Part shown: positions 18,029 through 25,639 of the stretch, in pieces
Layout: every line of letters begins with the position of its first letter
How positions within the stretch are numbered: position 1 is the stretch's first letter
DNA from: Bryobacterales bacterium
Lineage (GTDB): Bacteria > Acidobacteriota > Terriglobia > Bryobacterales > Bryobacteraceae
Length of the DNA stretch: 64,000 nt
NCBI GenBank assembly: GCA_016713735.1
Contig: JADJOP010000043.1
Location: 186,001 to 250,000, forward strand
Direction of reading: 5' to 3'
The notes under the pieces: model-generated
Databases searched by the model: none
Told to the model about the DNA's origin: nothing
What the model saw: the letters and a program-made list of their open reading frames with translations, nothing else
Position numbers and translations under genes: made by a program

Positions 18029-20059
18029 TTAGCGAGAGGCGCGCGGAGAAGCGGGCCGCGCGCCTTGGGCGAAGGCCGCGACCTGCTGTGCGGTGAGGGC
18101 GCGTGCGAAGAGGGTTGCCTCATCGAGTTTGCCTTCGAGCAGGGCGCGACGCGCGGGGTCGCCGCCGAGGACGAGGGTGGTGGGTGGCGCGGTCGAGGCC
18201 GGGGCGGTGGCGACGGGGTGTCCGTTCAGAAAGAGCGTGGCGGTGGCGCCGTTGCGGACGAGCGCGAGTTGCTGCCATTGCCGGGGCGGGAGTTGCGCTG
18301 TGGCGGGCTGGGCGTTGAGGGTGAGTGTGCCATCGGGGCGCAGCGCTACGGTGTCGCCTCCGAGTGTGAGCAGAGTGGGGGCTGCTCCCTCGACGCCGTT
18401 CCACACCGAGAGGAGCAGCGTGTAGGCGGGGCCGAGGGGCGGGAGTTGGGCTGTGATGGCGCCGCCGGCGAGGTGCGGGGCGCGGTTGGTGGCGGCAGGG
18501 GTGAGGGCGTTCGATTGTGGGCCATCCAGATAGAGCGCCACGCCGTTTTCGAACAGCGCCGGGAGACGCCGCACGCGGTCGAGGGCGACGGGGCCCGACA
18601 TCTCACTGAAGCGCCAGTGGGCGAGCGGGCGGGCGGCGAGGATGGATTGGATGTAGGGACCATCGGGTTCGCGGGGCGTGCGGCGCGGTGTGCCGGCGAG
18701 CGATTCGGCCATGGTGAGCAGCGCTTCGACGATGCGCGGCTCGGCTTGCACCTCAAGCCCGGCGGTGCGCGCGGCCCAGGTGGTGTAGCCGCCGAGGACG
18801 TGCTGTTCGGGCGGCGGGATGTAGCCATCGGCGCCGTTGGCGAGTTCGATGTTCATGGTGGCGGCGAAGGGGGTTTGGGCTTTGAGCTTGAGTCCCGTGA
18901 GTGCATAGACCTCGTTGGGGATGGCGTGAATGGCCAGATCGCCGATGCGCAGGGTTTGGAGCTTGAGTTCCCGTTCAGGCTCCTGGTGGAGGAAGAGCTG
19001 TTCGCGGGCGTAGATTTCAGGCTGCGTTTTGGGCTTGCGGCCTTCGAACTCGCGGACCTTGGCGCGGGCCCAGGCGAGGCGCTGTTCGTCAGGGAGGCGG
19101 CGGCGCAGGGTGAGGAGGGTTTCGCGCATGCCGAGCGTGATGTTGGGGCGGTGGACGATGCGGCGATAGGCGCGGAGGGCGGCTTCGGTGAAGGCCTCGG
19201 TGTAGCTGTCGAGCGTGGCGTCGCTTTTGGGGCGCGAGTAGTCCATCCACATCTGGTCGCCGCTGGTGCCTTGGGAGAGGATGGGGACGAAGGTGGGTCC
19301 GGCGGCGATGCGGGCGGCCATCTTGGAGGTGAAGAGGCCGAAGTAGTCGGCCGAGAGCGGAGTGTCGTTGAAGTAGTGTTGCGAGAAGTTGGCGAGCAGG
19401 GCGAGGGGTTGGCCGGCGTTGGTTTGCACGCTGAAGAGGGTGAGAGCGGGATCGGAGGGGCCGGAGGGGGCGATGGCGTCGGGGTTCTGATAGCCGGGGT
19501 GCATGTTGGCGCGGACGGTGCGGTTGCCGAAGGGATCGAGGAGCATCTTATCGGCGCGGTAGATGAAGCGGCGGGTGTGTGTGAGCGAGGGGGCGTCTTC
19601 GATGGCCCAACCGGCTTGGGCGGGTTCAAGGCGCGAGGCGGCCTGCGTGATCGACTCGGCGATTTTGCCGGGCAGCCAATCGGCGTAGTCCTGTTGCGCG
19701 TCGGAGCCGAGGCAGGCCATGGCGGCGGGGGCCATGTGGGTATGGGTGGCCGAGATGAGCATGCGGTGAGCGGGGATGCCGGTGCGCTGGGCGGCGAGGG
19801 CTTTGGCGCGGTCGAGCAACTCGCGCGGCATCATGCAACTGTCGACGACGGTGAGGGAGAGGCGGGTGGCGCCGTCGTCGAGCACGAGGGAGCGGGCGTA
19901 GAGGCGGCTGGTGACGCGATCGACGAGGCGCTCGGTCATGAAGCAGTTGACGATGACGGGCAGCTTTTCCGGCGTGACGTCGGTGATGGCGGCGCCGGCG
20001 CGCAGGGCGGCGGTGGCCTGCAGGGACATGAGCAGCAGGCCCAGGGCGAAGGGAAGCAT
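18029..20059 (-). CDS. Neutral/alkaline ceramidase-like hydrolase with C-terminal LamG-like domain
   Basis: A 676-residue exported protein. The start at M-L-P-F-A-L-G-L-L-L gives a signal peptide; the frame stays open for 32 further codons upstream without one. The N-terminal 420 residues follow the neutral/alkaline non-lysosomal ceramidase pattern: A-A-I-T-D-V-T-P, V-V-D-S-C-M-M-P, S-A-T-H-T-H-M-A-P (a likely zinc-binding His motif), N-F-S-Q-H-Y and L-S-Q-G-T-S-G-D-Q-M-W-M-D-Y, where the Ser is the expected nucleophile. After about 480 a concanavalin/LamG-like jelly roll begins (L-A-H-W-R-F-S-E ... W-Q-Q-L-A-L-V-R-N ... F-L-N-G ... L-D-E-A-T-L-F-A-R-A-L). Ceramidase activity is a family inference; many bacterial members are of unknown substrate. 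Confidence 0.82.
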   Translation of the reverse strand: MLPFALGLLLMSLQATAALRAGAAITDVTPEKLPVIVNCFMTERLVDRVTSRLYARSLVLDDGATRLSLTVVDSCMMPRELLDRAKALAAQRTGIPAHRMLISATHTHMAPAAMACLGSDAQQDYADWLPGKIAESITQAASRLEPAQAGWAIEDAPSLTHTRRFIYRADKMLLDPFGNRTVRANMHPGYQNPDAIAPSGPSDPALTLFSVQTNAGQPLALLANFSQHYFNDTPLSADYFGLFTSKMAARIAAGPTFVPILSQGTSGDQMWMDYSRPKSDATLDSYTEAFTEAALRAYRRIVHRPNITLGMRETLLTLRRRLPDEQRLAWARAKVREFEGRKPKTQPEIYAREQLFLHQEPERELKLQTLRIGDLAIHAIPNEVYALTGLKLKAQTPFAATMNIELANGADGYIPPPEQHVLGGYTTWAARTAGLEVQAEPRIVEALLTMAESLAGTPRRTPREPDGPYIQSILAARPLAHWRFSEMSGPVALDRVRRLPALFENGVALYLDGPQSNALTPAATNRAPHLAGGAITAQLPPLGPAYTLLLSVWNGVEGAAPTLLTLGGDTVALRPDGTLTLNAQPATAQLPPRQWQQLALVRNGATATLFLNGHPVATAPASTAPPTTLVLGGDPARRALLEGKLDEATLFARALTAQQVAAFAQGARPASPRASR

Positions 20060-20190
20060 CCCTCTACTGTACGAGGGAAGCGGGGCGGGAGAGTGCCATC
20101 GCGCATGCGCCGGTGGGGCATGCTGTTCGGCGAGGCGGCCCTGGCTGGAGGGCATCCGGTGGAATGGTCAACCCGGGCGGCGCGGGAGGC

Positions 20191-21255
20191 TTATGCGTGG
20201 TCAACGGCGGCGGGGAGAAGTCCGCCTTCGCCTTCGACAATGTAGGAGCAGAGGCGGAACGCATCACAGTCCATCCCACGAAGGTGCGCTAAGCGCTCGG
20301 CGGCCAGTTGCGCGGGTATGCAGTCGATGAGGAACTGCCACTGCGGCGGCATGGGCGGCAGGGAGAGGACCAGGTCCGCCGCGCCGGATTCGAGGCGTTG
20401 TCCGATGAGCATGACCTTGGCTCCCAATTGGACGAGATCATGGGCCAGGGCGAGATCCTGCTGCCGCATCGCGCCGCCATCGATCCAGAGGCCGATGCGG
20501 AGGCCCGGGGTGATCATCTCCTGCGGGCCGTGGCGGAAGGCGCCGGTGCCCATTGCCGCGGCGGGTGACTTGGCGGCCTCCTCCCAGAGCAGCTTTGCTT
20601 CGTAGCCGCTGGAGAGGCTGGCGCCTCGGGCGAGAAAATAGTAAGTGGCCTGTGGCGCCAGCCAGTCGCTTTCCTGGATCGCGCTTTGCCAGGCGGCGAA
20701 GCTCTCTTCGGTTGCGATGAGGGCTTCCGCCAGCGCGTGCGCATCAGAGCCCGTGAGGCGGTTGACCGAAAGAAGGGCCAGCAGGGCGCCGATCATGGCC
20801 GGCGCGGTGTACATCGTGACCGAGACCTGGTGATCGAAGGCGGCATTCATCAGCAGCGTGATGCCGGACTCACGGGCGAGCGGGCTGTCCGGCGTGTTGG
20901 TCAAGCCGATCACCACGGCCCCTGCCTGGCGCGCCTTGGCGAGCATCTGCACGATCTCGATGCTTCTTCCGCTGCGGGAGAGGGCGAGGATCACCGATTT
21001 CGGGGGCAGTTCGAGAAAGTGGACGAATTCGGCGGCGTCGACGAGATGGGCCGGGCAGCGATGGGCATGGAACATGTGCTGCACGGCGACGCCGGCATTC
21101 CAACTGCTGCCGATGCCGGCGATGTAGACATGATCCGCTTCGCCGACGGCGGCCGCGGCCCGCTGCAACTCGGGCCAGCCGGGCCCCATGGTGTGCGTGA
21201 GTGACTTCCGCAACTCCACGGGTTGGCGCAGAATGTCCTGGAGAAAGTGAGTCAT
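20191..21255 (-). CDS. SIS-domain sugar isomerase/deaminase (AgaS/FrlB/GlmS-isomerase type)
   Basis: A 354-residue cytoplasmic protein with two SIS domains. SIS-1 has Y-I-A-G-I-G-S-S-W-N-A-G and L-A-L-S-R-S-G-R-S-I-E, the phosphosugar-binding Ser/Gly loops; SIS-2 contains F-R-H-G-P-Q-E-M, the loop that in GlmS-like isomerases holds the catalytic His and Glu. The C-terminus carries C-D-A-F-R-L. The start at M-T-H-F-L-Q was chosen since the in-frame upstream segment overlaps the preceding gene's stop. It is the last gene of the leftward operon and starts 25 bases after the epimerase gene. In this setting it would isomerise or deaminate a 6-phospho-amino sugar or related phosphosugar made by the ROK kinase of the opposite operon. 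Confidence 0.85.
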   Translation of the reverse strand: MTHFLQDILRQPVELRKSLTHTMGPGWPELQRAAAAVGEADHVYIAGIGSSWNAGVAVQHMFHAHRCPAHLVDAAEFVHFLELPPKSVILALSRSGRSIEIVQMLAKARQAGAVVIGLTNTPDSPLARESGITLLMNAAFDHQVSVTMYTAPAMIGALLALLSVNRLTGSDAHALAEALIATEESFAAWQSAIQESDWLAPQATYYFLARGASLSSGYEAKLLWEEAAKSPAAAMGTGAFRHGPQEMITPGLRIGLWIDGGAMRQQDLALAHDLVQLGAKVMLIGQRLESGAADLVLSLPPMPPQWQFLIDCIPAQLAAERLAHLRGMDCDAFRLCSYIVEGEGGLLPAAVDHA

Positions 21256-21280
21256 TTCGATTGGCCTGCCTCTCGTGGAG

Positions 21281-22141
21281 TCATGCTCCGGGCTGTTTGG
21301 CTGAGGCGAACAGATTGCGCATGAAGACAAGATTGCGGTGGAGGTCCTGGCTTCGCGTTTCGGGCGGGAACGACATCTCCAAATTGGCCCAACCGCTGAA
21401 GCCGATATCGGTCAACGCTCGCACGATTGCGACGAAGTCCATCTTGCCTTCCCCGAAGTGAAGGGTGATGGGGTTCTCTTTCAAATGGACCTGGCAGATG
21501 CGCTGTGCGCCGAGCGAGCGGATCTCCTTCGCCGGATCGCGGCCGCGGCGCGTGGAATTGCCCACATCGTAATAGACGCGCACCCATTTCGAGCCCACCT
21601 CATCAAGGAGGCGCGCGTTGTCTTCGGCTGAGAGCCAGTTCTCCAAGCCTAGTGTGACGCCCGCCTCGGCGGCGGCAGGGGCCAGCTCCTTGAGGAAGCC
21701 GGCGACCGCGCGGAGTTCGGGTCCAGTTTCCGCCGAACAGTCCCTACCAAAGAAGGGAACGAGCATGACGCGGGCGCCGAGGCGGCGCGTGATCCTCACG
21801 CCGTCGCGGACCCATTGCAGGGCCTGGCCGCCGTTCTTGAGACACTCACGGTTGAGGATGTCGATGCAGGCGCCGGCGACCGCGATGCGCTTTTGGGCGG
21901 CAAGCCGCAGGTAGTCATCGAGCAGTTGAGGATTGTCGAGCGCCAGTTTGCCGTTCACCGGCGTGAGTCCCAAGCTGACTTCGACGCCCGCGAAACCGGC
22001 GGCGGCGGCGAACTCGACGGCTTCGAGTTTGGCTCCCAGGCCGATGTTCCAATCGGTAACACCGATTCGCACGGCCTGCGGCGATTGGGCAAACAGGGTG
22101 CCGAGCGATGCCGCGGCAAATCCTCTCCGGGTAGGGAACAT
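21281..22141 (-). CDS. Sugar phosphate isomerase/epimerase, exported TIM-barrel protein
   Basis: A 286-residue xylose-isomerase-like TIM barrel. The N-terminus (T-R-R-G-F-A-A-A-S-L-G-T-L-F-A) is a twin-arginine-type signal, so the enzyme is probably periplasmic. Barrel segments are visible as I-G-V-T-D-W-N-I-G, F-A-G-V-E-V-S-L-G, V-A-G-A-C-I-D-I-L, M-L-V-P-F-F-G, L-G-L-E-N-W-L-S (metal-binding Glu), V-Y-Y-D-V-G-N (metal-binding Asp), Q-V-H-L-K-E-N and A-N-L-E-M-S. These match the divalent-metal site of the AP-endonuclease-2 family. It is the middle gene of the leftward operon, 12 bases after the oxidoreductase. A keto-sugar epimerase or inosose-type enzyme working with the oxidoreductase is plausible. 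Confidence 0.87.
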   Translation of the reverse strand: MFPTRRGFAAASLGTLFAQSPQAVRIGVTDWNIGLGAKLEAVEFAAAAGFAGVEVSLGLTPVNGKLALDNPQLLDDYLRLAAQKRIAVAGACIDILNRECLKNGGQALQWVRDGVRITRRLGARVMLVPFFGRDCSAETGPELRAVAGFLKELAPAAAEAGVTLGLENWLSAEDNARLLDEVGSKWVRVYYDVGNSTRRGRDPAKEIRSLGAQRICQVHLKENPITLHFGEGKMDFVAIVRALTDIGFSGWANLEMSFPPETRSQDLHRNLVFMRNLFASAKQPGA

Positions 22142-22153
22142 GGCGCTAGGACC

Positions 22154-23335
22154 TCACAGCCGAACTTTGGCGTCGAACGTCTCGTTGATCTTCAACATTT
22201 CATCCCAGGTCAGGATCGCTTCCCGTTCGGCGGCCATGCGTCCGAGGATGGCGGTGAAGGTGCTCTCGGCGCTGACGGCGGAGTTGTCCACCGTTTTGCC
22301 GCTCTTCACGGCTTCGACGAAGAGCTTGACGTTTTCGGCGGTGAAGCGCATGGTCTCGTCCTTCTCGACGCCCTGCCAGGGCTTCTCTCCGAGGATGGAG
22401 AGCGAGCCGCCGTAGTTGGCATAGGCGGTGCCTTTGCTGCCGCAGAGTTGGGTAAAGATGCGGTTGCCGCCGCGGAGGAACTGCATGGCCGTGAAGTCGA
22501 GCTTGATGCCGCCGGGATACCAGTAGGTGAGCACGTAGTGGTCCCAGCAATCGCCGACGTTGGTGCGCGCTTTGCGGCCGCCGGTGCCGAAGGCTTTTTC
22601 GGGGCGGGCGCGGAGGAACCAGTTCACGACGTCGAGGCAATGGATGTTCTGCTCGACCAGGATGTCGCCGGAGAGCGTTTTGTCGAAGACCCAGTTGCGC
22701 AAGCGGGCCTGGGCCTCGGTCATGCCGGGTTGATCCTGGCGCGGCAGTCCGCGGGCATGGAAGCCGGAGAGCACGACGACGGGGTCGCCGATGTCGCCTG
22801 CGTGGATGCGGGCGGCGGCTTCGCGGAAGTTGGTGCTCATGCGCGTCTGCCAGTCGATCCACAAGCTGAGCTTGCCGGTTGCCTTCGTGCCGGCGGCGAC
22901 GATGCGGCGGCAGCCTTGCACATCGACGGCCATGGGCTTGGCGAGGTAGACGTGCTTGCCGGCGGCGAGCGCCGCTTCGGTTTGCTCGGGGTGGAAGTAG
23001 GGCGGGCTGGTGATGACGACGGCATCGAGACGGGATTCGATCAGCTCGCGGTAGCCGTTGAGTCCGGCGTATTGCCGGGGGCTGTTGAGCTTGAGCTTCC
23101 CGCTGATGGAGTCCATCTGCGATGCAAAGGGGTCAGCGAGGGCGGCGATGCGGGCGCCGGTGAACTCCATGAAGAGTCCGCCGACATAAGCGCCGCGGCC
23201 TCCGCAGCCGACCACGCCGATCTCGATGGCGGAGTTGGCCTGCGAGCCAAAGGCGGTTTTTGGGGAAACCAGCAGCAGCCCGCCGAGTGACGGGGCGGCG
23301 GTGAGGAGCTGGCGGCGGGAGCGCGTGACGGTCAT
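22154..23335 (-). CDS. Gfo/Idh/MocA family oxidoreductase, twin-arginine exported
   Basis: A 393-residue protein. The start at M-T-V-T-R-S-R-R has GGAGG four bases upstream and gives a twin-arginine signal (S-R-R-Q-L-L-T-A-A). The NAD(P)-binding Rossmann motif is I-E-I-G-V-V-G-C-G-G-R-G, followed by A-L-A-D-P-F and the family signature A-G-K-H-V-Y-L-A-K-P-M-A-V-D (catalytic Lys in K-P). The C-terminal domain contains D-I-L-V-E-Q-N-I-H-C-L-D-V-V-N-W. Exported members of this family work on sugars in the periplasm. It is the first gene of the leftward operon; its promoter and a LacI-type palindrome lie just upstream, facing the LacI gene. Confidence 0.9.
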   Translation of the reverse strand: MTVTRSRRQLLTAAPSLGGLLLVSPKTAFGSQANSAIEIGVVGCGGRGAYVGGLFMEFTGARIAALADPFASQMDSISGKLKLNSPRQYAGLNGYRELIESRLDAVVITSPPYFHPEQTEAALAAGKHVYLAKPMAVDVQGCRRIVAAGTKATGKLSLWIDWQTRMSTNFREAAARIHAGDIGDPVVVLSGFHARGLPRQDQPGMTEAQARLRNWVFDKTLSGDILVEQNIHCLDVVNWFLRARPEKAFGTGGRKARTNVGDCWDHYVLTYWYPGGIKLDFTAMQFLRGGNRIFTQLCGSKGTAYANYGGSLSILGEKPWQGVEKDETMRFTAENVKLFVEAVKSGKTVDNSAVSAESTFTAILGRMAAEREAILTWDEMLKINETFDAKVRL

Positions 23336-23349
23336 GAAACCTCCAAATA

Positions 23350-23374
23350 CCAAACGATTGCGGCAAACGATTGG
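23350..23374. promoter_or_regulatory. LacI-type operator O1 at the leftward promoter
   Basis: The sequence ccaaacgattgc-g-gcaaacgattgg is a 12-1-12 palindrome with two mismatched positions and shares the core (a)aacg/cgtttgc half-sites with the perfect palindrome at 23453-23475. It begins eight bases downstream of the predicted leftward -10 box, over the expected start point, where a bound repressor would block transcription. Confidence 0.75.
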
Positions 23375-23381
23375 TAACGGC

Positions 23382-23410
23382 AGTGTAACGCCAGGATAGT
23401 GCGCTGTCAA
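23382..23410 (-). promoter_or_regulatory. Leftward promoter of the oxidoreductase-epimerase-SIS operon
   Basis: Read on the minus strand: -35 TTGACA (23410-23405), 17-base spacer, -10 TACACT (23387-23382). The -35 matches the sigma-70 consensus exactly. The predicted start is near 23375, at the edge of operator O1, about 40 bases before the start codon. Confidence 0.7.
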
Positions 23411-23416
23411 TGGGGC

Positions 23417-23444
23417 TTGACACGGTGTGACAATCCTGTAGAAT
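23417..23444 (+). promoter_or_regulatory. Rightward promoter of the LacI-to-receptor operon
   Basis: -35 TTGACA (23417-23422), 16-base spacer, -10 TAGAAT (23439-23444), a strong sigma-70-like match. Its -35 lies only six bases from the -35 of the leftward promoter, so the two polymerases compete for one short region. The predicted start near 23451 touches operator O2. Confidence 0.7.
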
Positions 23445-23452
23445 TTCAGCTA

Positions 23453-23475
23453 CAAGCGTTTGCCGCAAACGCTTG
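23453..23475. promoter_or_regulatory. LacI-type operator O2, perfect palindrome
   Basis: caagcgtttgc-c-gcaaacgcttg is an exact 11-1-11 inverted repeat with the central CG-flanked pattern common for LacI-family operators. It covers about +2 to +24 of the rightward transcript and ends nine bases before the regulator's ATG, predicting autorepression together with control of the downstream operon. Confidence 0.8.
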
Positions 23476-23484
23476 GTATTTGCC

Positions 23485-24501
23485 ATGCAGATTCGAATGA
23501 GCGACGTTGCCAAGCGGGCGCGGGTCTCGGTGACCACCGTATCCCATGCAATCAACAGCACGCGTCCCGTGGCCGAGGAGACGCGCGATCGCATTCTGCG
23601 GGCGGCGCGCGAGCTGAACTATTACCGCAACGCCTCGGCGCGGCTGCTGGTGCGCGGCCAGGGGGATTCGTTCGGGCTGATCATCTCCGACATCGAGAAT
23701 CCCTTTTTCCCCGAACTGATCAAGGCCTTTCAGTCAGCGGCCCGCGAGAGCGGCTTCGACGTTTTGCTGTGCACCACCAACTACGACTCCGAGGAAGCGC
23801 GCAAAGCCGTGCAGCGCATGATGGAGAACCGGGTGCTCGGCGTGGCGTTGATGACCTCTCAGTTTGACGCGGCGCTGATCGAGGAACTGGTGAATAACGG
23901 CACGCCCGCGGTGCGGCTGGATTCGGGGCTGGCGAAGCGTTCGGTGAGCGACATCCGGCTGGACTACTCGCGCGGGGCCGGGCAGGCCGTTGCGCATCTT
24001 CAGGCGCTGGGCCACCGGCGCATCGCATTCGTGACCGGGCCGCACAGCCGCGTCTCGGCCGTCACCTACACCAACGCCATCCTGCGGGCGCTGGCCGAGG
24101 CGGGTTTGCCTGAGCCGCGGATTGTGGAAGGCAACAACCGTGTGGACGGCGGCGCCGAGGCGACGCGCACGTTGCTGGCAGCCAACCCTCGCCCGACGGC
24201 GATTCTATGCGGCAACGACCTGGCCGCCGTGGGCGCGCTGCAGGTGATTCAGGAGGCCGGGCTGCGCGTGCCCGAGGATGTCTCCGTGATCGGCTGCGAC
24301 GATATTGCCTTTGCCCGCCACACCACGCCGGCATTGACGACGGTCCGCATTCCGCGCGATGAGCTGGGCCGCCACGCATTTCACTCACTTTTTAAAATGC
24401 ACAACAGCAAGGCCCGCCGCAGCGCGAAGCTGACCGTGGAAACGGAACTGGTGATTCGCCGCTCGACGGGGCGGGCCCTTGGCTCGGAGGTCCAATCGTG
24501 A
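23485..24501 (+). CDS. LacI family transcriptional regulator
   Basis: A 338-residue DNA-binding repressor. The helix-turn-helix is at the N-terminus (M-S-D-V-A-K-R-A-R-V-S-V-T-T-V-S-H-A-I-N), followed by the hinge (R-I-L-R-A-A-R-E-L-N-Y) and a periplasmic-binding-protein-like ligand domain with F-G-L-I-I-S-D-I-E-N-P-F-F-P-E, I-A-F-V-T-G, A-I-L-C-G-N-D-L-A-A-V-G-A and D-V-S-V-I-G-C-D-D-I. ATG at 23485 was chosen; ATG at 23497 (M-S-D-V) is an alternative and neither has a clear ribosome-binding site. It heads the rightward operon and overlaps the next gene by four bases (GTGA). Its operators in the divergent region predict control of both operons by a sugar or sugar phosphate. Confidence 0.93.
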   Translation: MQIRMSDVAKRARVSVTTVSHAINSTRPVAEETRDRILRAARELNYYRNASARLLVRGQGDSFGLIISDIENPFFPELIKAFQSAARESGFDVLLCTTNYDSEEARKAVQRMMENRVLGVALMTSQFDAALIEELVNNGTPAVRLDSGLAKRSVSDIRLDYSRGAGQAVAHLQALGHRRIAFVTGPHSRVSAVTYTNAILRALAEAGLPEPRIVEGNNRVDGGAEATRTLLAANPRPTAILCGNDLAAVGALQVIQEAGLRVPEDVSVIGCDDIAFARHTTPALTTVRIPRDELGRHAFHSLFKMHNSKARRSAKLTVETELVIRRSTGRALGSEVQS

Positions 24502-25595
24502 ACACGACTCCCGTGAAAGCCGCCATTGTGGGGGCCGGATTTGCCGCCGACCTGCACGCGGCGGCGATGCAACTGGTGCCGGATCAGCTGCAACTGGCCG
24601 CGGTGGCCTCGCGCACGGAAGCGCATGCCCGCGAACTGGCGGGGAAGTATGGCATTCCCAAGGTGTTCGCCGATTATCGCGAGATGCTGCGCGATCCGGA
24701 GATCGAACTGGTCACGATTGCCGCGCCCAACTTCGTTCATGCGCAGGTGGCCATTGATTGCGCCCGGGCGGGCAAGCATGTTGTGTGCGAGAAGCCGCTG
24801 GCGATGACCATCGAAGAAGGCGAGGAGATGATCGACGTGTGCCGGCGCCAGGGCGTGCTGCTGCTCTATGCCGAGGAGCTGTTCTTTGCGCCGAAGTACG
24901 TCAAGGCCAAGGAAATGGCCGATCAAGGCGCGTTCGGCAAGATCTTCCAGGTGAAGCAGAGCGAGAAGCACTTCGGGCCGCATTCGGATTGGTTCTGGGA
25001 TGTGGAGCGCTCGGGCGGCGGCGCGCTGATGGACCTTGGCTGCCACGGCATCGCCTTCTGCTACTGGTTTCTCAATCGAGCGCCGATCCGCAGCGTGTAC
25101 TGCCAGATGGACACGCTGGTGCATGGCGGCAAGACGCGCGGGGAAGACAACGCGATCTGCATTCTCGAGTTTGAAGGCGGCGCCGTGGGGGTGGTGGAGA
25201 ACAGTTGGTCGCGGCGCGGCGGCATGGACGATTCCATTGAGGTCTACGGCGACGGCGGCTTGACCTACGCCGACCTGCTGATGGGCAACGCCCTGCCGAC
25301 GTATAGCGAACATGGCTTCGGCTACGCCGTTGAGAAAGCGCCCAGCACGCAGGGCTGGAGCTGGCCGGTGTTCGAGGAGATTTGGAACTACGGATTTCCG
25401 CAAGAGATGCGCCACTTTGCCCGCTGCGTGCGGGGCAAGGAGACGCCGCTCTCTACGGGCCAGGACGGCCTGGTGGTGATGGAGGCGCTGTATGCCGCTT
25501 ATGCCGCGGCCGGACAGGGACGCAAAGTGGCGCTCCCCTTCCGGCCTGCAGGCGTGAAGCGGCCGGTGGATTTGTGGCTCAATAGCCGGACGTAA
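24498..25595 (+). CDS. Gfo/Idh/MocA family oxidoreductase, cytoplasmic
   Basis: A 365-residue NAD(P)-dependent dehydrogenase. GTG start overlaps the LacI stop (GTGA) with GGAGG seven bases upstream. The Rossmann motif is A-A-I-V-G-A-G-F-A-A, then V-A-S-R-T-E, and the family signature A-G-K-H-V-V-C-E-K-P-L-A-M-T contains the K-P lysine. The second domain has G-G-G-A-L-M-D-L-G-C-H-G, the usual His-containing catalytic segment, and a beta-sheet C-terminus. Unlike the leftward paralog it has no export signal, so the locus has one periplasmic and one cytoplasmic member. The likely role is oxidation or reduction of a sugar or inositol-like intermediate; the substrate cannot be read from sequence. 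Confidence 0.9.
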   Translation: MNTTPVKAAIVGAGFAADLHAAAMQLVPDQLQLAAVASRTEAHARELAGKYGIPKVFADYREMLRDPEIELVTIAAPNFVHAQVAIDCARAGKHVVCEKPLAMTIEEGEEMIDVCRRQGVLLLYAEELFFAPKYVKAKEMADQGAFGKIFQVKQSEKHFGPHSDWFWDVERSGGGALMDLGCHGIAFCYWFLNRAPIRSVYCQMDTLVHGGKTRGEDNAICILEFEGGAVGVVENSWSRRGGMDDSIEVYGDGGLTYADLLMGNALPTYSEHGFGYAVEKAPSTQGWSWPVFEEIWNYGFPQEMRHFARCVRGKETPLSTGQDGLVVMEALYAAYAAAGQGRKVALPFRPAGVKRPVDLWLNSRT

Positions 25596-25639
25596 TCCGG
25601 CCGCGTTGCGCCGTTTTGCCAGGTTGCGAAAGAGAACGG

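Noticed and set aside
18065..20245. A 700-codon plus-strand open frame opposite the ceramidase gene
   Set aside because: Composition is Gly/Glu/Val-rich with no family pattern; the minus strand carries the ceramidase motifs in order.
21815..23290. A 490-codon plus-strand open frame opposite the epimerase and oxidoreductase
   Set aside because: It spans two well-supported minus-strand genes and shows no motif; antisense artefact.
25616..25639. TTG start for the ROK kinase
   Set aside because: It adds eight residues before the phosphate loop without a ribosome-binding site; ATG at 25640 fits the family.
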